A stretch of 20,745 bases of DNA from an uncultured Flavobacteriales bacterium. GTDB taxonomy: Bacteria > Bacteroidota > Bacteroidia > Flavobacteriales > Crocinitomicaceae. The stretch's first letter is position 1, and each line of letters begins with the position of its first letter. The DNA is taken from NCBI GenBank assembly GCA_946478775.1, contig CAMLDR010000068.1:1-20745 (forward strand), given 5' to 3'. Shown here piece after piece: positions 14,899 through 20,745 of the stretch. Position numbers and translations under genes: made by a program. The notes under the pieces were generated by a model, which searched no databases, had not been told where the DNA came from, and was given only the letters and a program-made list of their open reading frames with translations.

Positions 14899-15308
14899 GA
14901 CCTTTCAGTAAAAAAACTGAAAATATTTGCTCCAAGTCCGCTAACCCACTGAATTTAAGGGCTAAATTAATTCTGTTTTTTTTAACGCGGATTTAATCTA
15001 TTCTTCGTTTTCACAAAACGAATGACTTTTTCAAAATGAAAACACCACTTTCAAATTGACCACCGGTTCGTTTTTTTGGCACAGGCTCCCCTACCGCTAA
15101 ACCCCCACAGATCATAGGCTTTAACATTTGTTCACGGAACGCGGTATGAATTTCGAAAAGGGATAGACGTTGACATGCTAAAATATGCAATCGTGAGGAC
15201 ATCATAGTTTCTATAGATCACTCAGCACGCATTCGGAATAAAGCAAAGATTCAAAAAGAAAACACAAACAAAAAACACGAATTAACACTACACAAAAAAA
15301 CAAACGTC
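14899..15308. other. Intergenic region upstream of the receiver gene
   Basis: No well-supported gene is seen. An 8-bp hairpin TTCGTTTT/AAAACGAA with a 3-nt loop sits at 15004-15022. A minus-strand open frame at 15011-15205 (64 codons, ATG start) contains GGLAVGEPVPKKRTGG, but it has no recognised family and is probably not a gene. I find no TAnnTTTG promoter ahead of the receiver gene at 15309. Confidence 0.4.
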
Positions 15309-15761
15309 ATGGAAAAGCACCCATTCTTCGGATTACGGATTCAGGTACTGGACGATAATCCATTTTATACGACCTTGTATAAACTTCAGTTAGAGCGTGA
15401 ATTATTGACGGCATATGCTATGCATCAAAATCATTTCAAGATCAGCACATATACGGATTCCAAAGCATTTTTATCCGATTTGCCCGGCATTCATTCCATT
15501 ATATTTTTGGATTATAATTTAGGCACAAATCTCACCGGATTGGATATCATGGACAAGATCAAAAGAAAAACTTCTTTGGCCAAAGTCTATATTGTAACCG
15601 ATGAAAACAATTCTTACATCCTTCGTTCCTGCCTCGACGCAGGAGCAGACGGGATTATTTTCAAGAACAATGAATTGATGGAACTTTCCCTGATGGTAAT
15701 CAGGCAAACACTGAACAGCAGTGACTTTCCTTATCAATTGAATGTTCCCAGGATCAATTAA
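15309..15761 (+). CDS. Stand-alone response-regulator receiver domain protein
   Basis: The 150-aa protein is a single receiver domain with no output domain. Key residues are present: acidic pair D15-D16 (VLDDNPF), phospho-acceptor D68 (IIFLDYNLG), T97 (YIVTDEN) and K119 (IIFKNN). There is a short C-terminal tail of about 20 residues. It may act by protein-protein contact in a phosphorelay, or serve as a phosphate sink or partner for a kinase encoded elsewhere. It is not adjacent to a kinase. No membrane or signal segment is present. The ATG at 15309 is preceded by an A-rich leader, usual for this phylum. The next gene, a secreted protein, starts 102 bp on and need not be co-transcribed. Confidence 0.88.
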   Translation: MEKHPFFGLRIQVLDDNPFYTTLYKLQLERELLTAYAMHQNHFKISTYTDSKAFLSDLPGIHSIIFLDYNLGTNLTGLDIMDKIKRKTSLAKVYIVTDENNSYILRSCLDAGADGIIFKNNELMELSLMVIRQTLNSSDFPYQLNVPRIN

Positions 15762-15836
15762 GAGAGAATTACACCCCTTAAGTAAACAAGTACGACCGTT
15801 CAGGTTTTTGTTAAAATGACCGATTCCAAAAGACTT

Positions 15837-15857
15837 AGATTAGTTAAACTCTAATCT
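15837..15857 (+). promoter_or_regulatory. Small hairpin just upstream of the start at 15864
   Basis: AGATTAG (15837-15843) and CTAATCT (15851-15857) form a 7-bp perfect stem with a 7-nt loop, ending 6 nt before the ATG. It could limit ribosome access or be chance in AT-rich DNA. Confidence 0.25.
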
Positions 15858-15863
15858 CAGTTT

Positions 15864-16370
15864 ATGAAAACACTTGTATCTTACGGCCTGATTATTTGGG
15901 CGCTTCTGCTCTCTTCCCATTCATTCGGTGAAACAGACTCATTATTGATCCAAAACAACATCCCCAATTGGGTGAAACCCATTTTGGAAAAGTCGGAAAT
16001 GGCTCAAAAACATCAAATCCTCACCGATTTCAATCCTTTCTATTTCGAAGCGGATTTCACCGGTGACGGCCAGGCAGACATTGCATTTTTTGTAGAGAAT
16101 AAGATTGACCATACAAAAGGGGTCATGATCATCAATAATGTCAAAAACCTCGTTTATGTGATTGGCTGCGGAACTGCAACCGATATGGGAACTTCCCTGT
16201 CCTGGACAAAGCGCTGGTTTATTTACCGCAACAAGTACATTATGAACGATGGAAATAAGAAAAAAATCTCTTTAAAACTCCCGGCAATTCAACTTATTCG
16301 CAGTGATACCAATAGTTTGGTGATTTACTGGACGGGAAAGAAATACAAGACATTTTTACAACAGTCGTAA
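15864..16370 (+). CDS. Small secreted protein of unknown function with one FG-GAP-like motif
   Basis: The 168-aa product has a clear signal peptide (residues 1-22, MKTLVSYGLIIWALLLSSHSFG). A single calcium-binding-like FG-GAP/EF-loop motif lies at residues 62-77 (FEADFTGDGQADIAFFVE). The rest is beta-rich and ends with a strand-turn pattern (SLVIYWTGKKYKTFLQQS). It should be periplasmic or lipid-free secreted; no lipobox or T9SS tail is seen. I do not recognise a named family. Its stop codon lies inside the left arm of the following terminator. Confidence 0.8.
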   Translation: MKTLVSYGLIIWALLLSSHSFGETDSLLIQNNIPNWVKPILEKSEMAQKHQILTDFNPFYFEADFTGDGQADIAFFVENKIDHTKGVMIINNVKNLVYVIGCGTATDMGTSLSWTKRWFIYRNKYIMNDGNKKKISLKLPAIQLIRSDTNSLVIYWTGKKYKTFLQQS

Positions 16371-16406
16371 ACAGTAGGCACACGATTAATCGCGTGCCTA
16401 CTGTTT
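16369..16406. terminator. Bidirectional terminator between convergent genes
   Basis: A 16-bp arm (16369-16384) pairs with 16391-16406 with one mismatch and a 6-nt loop; the core is CAGTAGGCAC/GTGCCTACTG. A and T runs border both sides. It overlaps the stop codon of the plus-strand gene and ends 1 bp before the stop of the minus-strand thioesterase, so it serves both. Confidence 0.85.
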
Positions 16407-16407
16407 A

Positions 16408-16884
16408 TTAAAATAAATCCTTCAAATGAGGCCCCATTTCTACCTCAATATCTTTGCGAAGTTCCATTAACCTTTTGGCGTACTGCTGCAATTGCATTTC
16501 GCGCTCGGTATTGGGAATCCATTGATTGGTAGGTTTGGGATTTCCATTTTCATCTACAGAAACAAAAACGATCACACAATGGGTCGTCTTTTCAAATTTT
16601 CCTTCGGTCATTTTGCGGGAGAAAACATCTACACCGATGTGAATACTTGACGATCCTGTATAAATAACCCGTGCCTGAATTTTTACCAGGCTTCCAATAT
16701 GTATCGGTTTAAAAAAACGGATCCCACCGACGTAAACAGTTACGCAGTAACCTTCTGACCAGGTTGATGCGCAGGCATAAGCCGCCTGATCAATCCATTT
16801 CATCACGGAGCCACCATGAACTTTCCCACCGAAATTCACATCCGAGGGTTCGCTCACAAATTGAAAAGTAATCTTGTCTTGCAT
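16408..16884 (-). CDS. Acyl-CoA thioesterase (hotdog fold, YciA/BFIT type)
   Basis: The 158-aa single hotdog-domain protein begins at the ATG at 16884. The N-terminal signature NFGGKVHGGSVMKWIDQAAY (N17 to Y36) includes the GG turn and the catalytic acid D32 of cytoplasmic acyl-CoA hydrolases. The strands VGGIRFFKPIHIGSLVKIQARVIYTGSSSIHIGVDVFSR and TTHCVIVFVSVD complete the fold. A charged C-terminal tail of about 40 residues follows. It should hydrolyse acyl-CoA to free acid and CoA in the cytoplasm, probably as a hexamer. Chain-length preference cannot be read here. It is convergent with the small secreted protein gene and divergent from the giant FG-GAP gene. Confidence 0.9.
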   Translation of the reverse strand: MQDKITFQFVSEPSDVNFGGKVHGGSVMKWIDQAAYACASTWSEGYCVTVYVGGIRFFKPIHIGSLVKIQARVIYTGSSSIHIGVDVFSRKMTEGKFEKTTHCVIVFVSVDENGNPKPTNQWIPNTEREMQLQQYAKRLMELRKDIEVEMGPHLKDLF

Positions 16885-16905
16885 AAGGGCGAAAATAACG
16901 AATAG

Positions 16906-16936
16906 TTTGTTTTAATTGAATTATCAATTAATTTTG
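16906..16936 (+). promoter_or_regulatory. Promoter of the giant FG-GAP/Ig-repeat gene
   Basis: TTTG (16906-16909), exactly 19 nt, then TAATTTTG (16929-16936) match the Bacteroidota consensus fully. Transcription should start near 16943, giving a 5' leader of about 180 nt before the ATG at 17126. Confidence 0.75.
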
Positions 16937-17125
16937 TGCGTTTTTAAACAAAATTACAACCTTTTGATTTTTTTTCCGTTAAATCAATACTGAAAACTAA
17001 ACCTTAGAGGGTAATTCGATTTAGCCAATTGGCATATTCGCGAGCGAGCGTGGTTAATTTGTTAAAAAAAACACTATCTTCGGCTGGTAGAACTAATACA
17101 CTCCCGTTACCTTGACTAAACGTAT

Positions 17126-20100
17126 ATGAAAAAACTACTTATTTTCCTATCATTCTCCATGATAGCCCTCCTGAATTGGTCCCAGGTCTCCAACGCCTGC
17201 TTCTCTTCCAGGAACGATATTTCTTTTCGTAGATCAGTTTCTCAATCCCGGGGAATAGCCAAGGGGGATTTTGATAACGATGGAAACCTGGACATTGTCA
17301 CCTCCCTCTATAGTGGAACCAAACGCTTTGCTTTTCAAAAAGGGTTTGGAAATGGAAAATTTGGAACCGCAACCTTGTATGGTAATACAGGTAATCAAAC
17401 TCAGGATATTCGAAGTGCTGACTTTAACAACGATGGGAATCTTGACGTAGCTTACATCAATTTAACAGGCATCTTTATTTTCCACGGGCAGGGAAACGGT
17501 CTTTTTGACAGTATTACCACCATTACTTATACCAACGGAAAGTACATGACTGTTGGGGATTTCAATGAGGACGGAGCAATGGATATTTTTGCTACAACCG
17601 GAACCAGTTCTAGCCTGTTTACAGGTACTTTAGGGAATCCGATATTATTTGGTTCAAGTGTGGTTACGGTTCCGGGAACAACTGCAAATTTGGAAACTGC
17701 AGATATGAATGGCGATAACCATTTGGATGTGGTCTCATACACGGCATCCGGTGTTTATGTTTCAAGAAACAACAACGGCTCACTGGGGATCTTTTTTGCG
17801 GGAAGTGTTGTCTCCACCACTGGTTCAGGAGCAGCAGACTTAACATTGTGTGATATTGATAATGATGGTGATATTGATGTTATTACCACCAATAATAGCA
17901 CAAGTAATATTTCTGTCCTGAAAAACAACGGTTCGGGAACTTTGACATTCCATGCCGCATATACAACAGAAACCGGTCCATTTGGAATTGACAATTTTGA
18001 TATCAATCAAGACGGATTTAAAGACATTATTCAAACCAATCTGACTGCAAGTACGGTCTCTATTTTCTACGGATCAGCCGGTGGGGTCTTAACGCTACAC
18101 CAAACAACACAGGCTCCGGGAAGCCCACGAGCAGTTGTAGTTGGTCAATTTACTACAGACATTTATGCGGATATTGTTACTGCTCAAAATTCAGGACAAT
18201 TCATTAATTCGTTTGTTGGAAATGCTGCTCATAATTACTTACAAACCAATTTATTTGACATTGCTGCCAGCCCAAGTTCCTCTTTTGCGGCGGACTTTAA
18301 CGGAGACGGAAACCAGGATGTTGTTATTACCCATTCCACTTTAAATAACGCCCAGGTCTATTTGGGCAATGGTGCAGGTAACTTCACTGCAGGTGCAACC
18401 TTTGCTACAGGAACCACTCCGGTTTATGTCATCGGAGCAGACCTGAACAACAACGGAACCATGGATTTGGTTGTCGTAAACAGCGGGAGTGACAATATCA
18501 GTGTTTATTATGGTACCGGAAGCGGAACATTCTCAGCAGCTACAAACTATGCGGTGGGCACAACGCCTGTCCAGGCAAAAATCGGGAATTTGAACGGAGA
18601 TGCTTTTGCTGATATAGTGGTTACTAACTCCGGAAGTTCGAACTTTTCAACATTAATTGCAAGTGGAGCCACTTCGTTTGGAGCTTCAACTGCGACCCCA
18701 ACGAATATCACCCCTCACGCCATAGCTATTCTAGATTACGACCTGGATGGTTCCAATGATGTAATAGTAGGTCACAACGCAGCTGCCAATGCACAGCTCC
18801 TAAGATTTAAAGGGAATGGATCAGGTGGCTTCACAGCAAATGGAAACATCGGTGTTGCAGGAGCGTATTGGAATTCTGCTACCTCTATGGATGCTGCGGA
18901 TTTAGACGGAGACGGAGACAAAGATCTGATTGTAGGGAGAAACGGAGAAGTAGGAAAAGTATTCGATCCTACTAACACCACTCTTTCTGCTACAAACAAT
19001 ACAAATATTATTGCCACTTCAACTACGGGTGTCGGATCAGGCTCGGTTGCCGGGGTTAAAATCGCGGATGTCAACAACGATGGAAAATTAGATGTTATAG
19101 CAGTATTCAACAACTCTGGCGCAGCGGGAACTTTATTTGCGGGGGTTGCTACTACTTTTGGTACCAATACAGGATATGTTGTATCCCTCCCCACAGTAGG
19201 TTTTACTTCCGAACTGGATGCATCCGGTTTAGCTGCTGCAGATTTTAACAATGATGGGAGAATAGACGTTATTATTCCAAACAAAGGATCAAACAGCTTT
19301 ACATTACATTTAAACACCACTCCCGTTATCACTGCGGGCGGACCTACTACTTTTTGCAGCGGGAACAATGTAACGCTTACCTCTTCACCCGCTTCGCAAT
19401 GGTATGATTGGAATCCGAACAATGAAACTACTCCTGCTATTTCGGTTACTGCAACAGGAATTTATTCAGTTTCAACTTCTTCTTCCTGGAGCGAGTGGTG
19501 CCAGGCTACTTCAGATACGATCAACGTAACTGTAACACCCGGCCCAACAGCGCCAACCATTACTCCTGGCGGACCAACGACTTTCTGCAGCGGCGGTAAT
19601 GTCATCTTAACTTCTTCCCAGGCAAGCGGAAACCAATGGTATAAAGGTGGAGTACTTATTTCGGGTGCTACCAACCAAAATTACACGGCTACAACACCGG
19701 GCGTTTACACAGTAGAATACACAAGCGCAGGATGTACTTCTCCTCAATCAACAGGAATCACAGTAACCGCGAGTCAGGCTCCGGTTATTACTGCAGGCGG
19801 ACCAACAACCTTCTGTACCGGGGGATCTGTAGTATTGACTTCCAGTGTAACTACCAATCTATTGTGGTCAAACGGAGCCACTACTCCTTCTATCACGGTA
19901 TCAACAGGCGGAACATATTCGGTCCAAAATATTGTTGGAGGCTGCCCTACCCTAACCTCCAATTCAATTGTTGTAACAGTTGCAGCCTCTTTGAGCACTC
20001 CAACTATTTCACCTGCCGGACCTGTCACTTTATGTCCGAGCGGAACTGTAACTCTTACATCTTCTTCAGCAACTAATAATATCTGGTCAACCGGAGCTAC

Positions 20101-20745
20101 CACACAGTCAATTACTGTTAGCAGTGCCGGTTCATACTTTGTTCATTTGGACAACGGATCATGTACCTCTGCAAATTCTGCTCCGGTTACTGTAACAATG
20201 GGATCTGCTCCGGCAACCCCAACGATTACTGCCGGAGGGGCAACCACTTTTTGTGCAGGTGGTTCGGTTACATTAACTTCCAGTGCAGGAAATACTTATT
20301 TATGGTCGACGGGAGCAACTTCGGCTTCCATCAACGTAACGACAGCAGGTACTTATACTGTCCAGGTAACAAATGCCGCAGGATGTCAAAGCGCTTCGAG
20401 TGCTCCAACACCTGTAACGGTTAACGCTTTACCAGCTACTCCAACTATTACTGCAGGTGGTGCAACCACATTCTGTGCAGGTGGTTCAGTTACGTTAACT
20501 TCCAGTGCAGGTAATACTTATTTGTGGTCAACTGGAGCAACTTCAGCTTCTATTAATGTTACAACCGCAGGTTCGTATACTGTTCAGGTAACAAACCCTG
20601 CTGGTTGTCAAAGTACCGCAAGTGCTCCAACTCCTGTAACTGTTAACGCTTTACCGGCTGCTCCAACGATTACTCCAAGCGGTTCAACCACATTTTGTGC
20701 CGGTGGGTCAGTAACTCTGACTTCCAGTGCAGGAAATACTTATTT
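17126..20745 (+). CDS. Giant secreted FG-GAP/VCBS and Ig-like repeat protein (3' end beyond window)
   Basis: The frame from ATG 17126 stays open to the window end, giving at least 1,206 residues. A signal peptide comes first (MKKLLIFLSFSMIALLNWSQ). About 2 kb of FG-GAP/VCBS repeats follow (17260-19310), with many calcium-binding motifs such as DFDNDGNLD, DFNNDGNLD, DIDNDGDID, DFNGDGNQD, DLDGDGDKD and DVNNDGKLD; these probably form beta-propellers. From 19322 a series of Ig-like repeats of 73-77 residues begins, each starting P-(T/V)-I-(T/S)-x-(G/A)-x-x-T-(F/L)-C and carrying a second Cys. Seven units are visible (starts 19322, 19553, 19781, 20000, 20219, 20441, 20663); the last is cut by the edge. 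By analogy with similar proteins, a T9SS sorting domain is expected at the unseen C-terminus. The protein is likely surface-exposed, for adhesion or matrix binding. Apparent frames on the opposite strand here are shadows of it. Confidence 0.93.
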   Translation, partial: MKKLLIFLSFSMIALLNWSQVSNACFSSRNDISFRRSVSQSRGIAKGDFDNDGNLDIVTSLYSGTKRFAFQKGFGNGKFGTATLYGNTGNQTQDIRSADFNNDGNLDVAYINLTGIFIFHGQGNGLFDSITTITYTNGKYMTVGDFNEDGAMDIFATTGTSSSLFTGTLGNPILFGSSVVTVPGTTANLETADMNGDNHLDVVSYTASGVYVSRNNNGSLGIFFAGSVVSTTGSGAADLTLCDIDNDGDIDVITTNNSTSNISVLKNNGSGTLTFHAAYTTETGPFGIDNFDINQDGFKDIIQTNLTASTVSIFYGSAGGVLTLHQTTQAPGSPRAVVVGQFTTDIYADIVTAQNSGQFINSFVGNAAHNYLQTNLFDIAASPSSSFAADFNGDGNQDVVITHSTLNNAQVYLGNGAGNFTAGATFATGTTPVYVIGADLNNNGTMDLVVVNSGSDNISVYYGTGSGTFSAATNYAVGTTPVQAKIGNLNGDAFADIVVTNSGSSNFSTLIASGATSFGASTATPTNITPHAIAILDYDLDGSNDVIVGHNAAANAQLLRFKGNGSGGFTANGNIGVAGAYWNSATSMDAADLDGDGDKDLIVGRNGEVGKVFDPTNTTLSATNNTNIIATSTTGVGSGSVAGVKIADVNNDGKLDVIAVFNNSGAAGTLFAGVATTFGTNTGYVVSLPTVGFTSELDASGLAAADFNNDGRIDVIIPNKGSNSFTLHLNTTPVITAGGPTTFCSGNNVTLTSSPASQWYDWNPNNETTPAISVTATGIYSVSTSSSWSEWCQATSDTINVTVTPGPTAPTITPGGPTTFCSGGNVILTSSQASGNQWYKGGVLISGATNQNYTATTPGVYTVEYTSAGCTSPQSTGITVTASQAPVITAGGPTTFCTGGSVVLTSSVTTNLLWSNGATTPSITVSTGGTYSVQNIVGGCPTLTSNSIVVTVAASLSTPTISPAGPVTLCPSGTVTLTSSSATNNIWSTGATTQSITVSSAGSYFVHLDNGSCTSANSAPVTVTMGSAPATPTITAGGATTFCAGGSVTLTSSAGNTYLWSTGATSASINVTTAGTYTVQVTNAAGCQSASSAPTPVTVNALPATPTITAGGATTFCAGGSVTLTSSAGNTYLWSTGATSASINVTTAGSYTVQVTNPAGCQSTASAPTPVTVNALPAAPTITPSGSTTFCAGGSVTLTSSAGNTY
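20219..20745 (+). repeat. Near-identical 222-bp tandem repeats encoding Ig-like units
   Basis: Units starting at 20219, 20441 and 20663 have an exact 222-bp (74-residue) period and very similar sequence. All contain FCAGGSVTLTSSAGNTY, and the first two share LWSTGATSASINVTTAG. Earlier units (19322-20218) have variable length (219-231 bp) and are much more diverged. The pattern indicates recent duplication at the right end of the array, which continues past the window. Confidence 0.85.

Noticed and set aside
15011..15205. Minus-strand 64-codon open frame with GGLAVGEPVPKKRTGG
   Set aside because: It has an ATG but no recognised family and no promoter; its end overlaps a small hairpin. Kept only as a note in the intergenic entry.
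18772..19422. Long minus-strand open frame (about 216 codons) opposite the FG-GAP gene
   Set aside because: The plus-strand frame is continuous from 17126 and encodes recognisable repeats; the antisense product is low-complexity Pro/Val/Ala sequence caused by the repeat codon pattern.
19732..20103. Open frames on both strands inside the Ig-like repeats
   Set aside because: They are shifted or antisense readings of the tandem repeats; the products have no domain and no separate start signals.

Overview
The window comes from a Bacteroidota genome, most likely Flavobacteriales. The evidence is a type IX secretion (T9SS) C-terminal sorting domain, large FG-GAP/Ig-like surface proteins, TPR-bearing sensor kinases, AraC and LytTR regulators, weak Shine-Dalgarno sequences, and several promoters of the Bacteroidota form TTTG-N19-TAnnTTTG. 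I cannot name the species; Fluviicola or another Crocinitomicaceae genus would fit, but that is an impression only.

Layout. Two giant secreted-protein genes lie at the ends and both run off the window: the 3' part of an FG-GAP/LamG/T9SS protein (2-3079, +) and the 5' part of an FG-GAP/Ig-repeat protein (17126-20745, +). The first ends at a strong terminator. About 970 bp without a clear gene follow (3080-4053), holding a large nested inverted repeat between two near-identical terminators in opposite orientation. Next come minus-strand genes: a small protein with an internal duplication (4054-4482) and, upstream of it, a compact operon 7589->4663 of an unknown 141-aa protein, a TPR histidine kinase and an overlapping LytTR response regulator. 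An intergenic stretch with a possible small RNA follows. Then comes a metal-homeostasis unit (8056-9427, -): an AraC regulator with an N-terminal Cys-x-x-Cys metal-binding-like segment and an HMA/MauE-type membrane protein.

At 9649-11046 (+) is a secreted esterase with a helical C-terminal part. The 11.2-15 kb stretch is the most eroded-looking. It has tRNA-Ala(GGC) and tRNA-Lys(TTT), each followed by a related repeat element. It also has a LytS-type TPR kinase whose partner response regulator has been reduced to 19 codons, and a short DUF2971-like gene that looks truncated. To the right are a stand-alone receiver protein (15309-15761), a small secreted protein (15864-16370), a bidirectional terminator and an acyl-CoA thioesterase (16408-16884, -).

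I see no CRISPR array, insertion sequence, phage or toxin-antitoxin genes, and no clear new defence or biosynthetic system. The points most worth checking are the decayed response regulator, the paired tRNA-linked repeat elements, the inverted terminator pair with the palindrome between, and the duplicated small protein.
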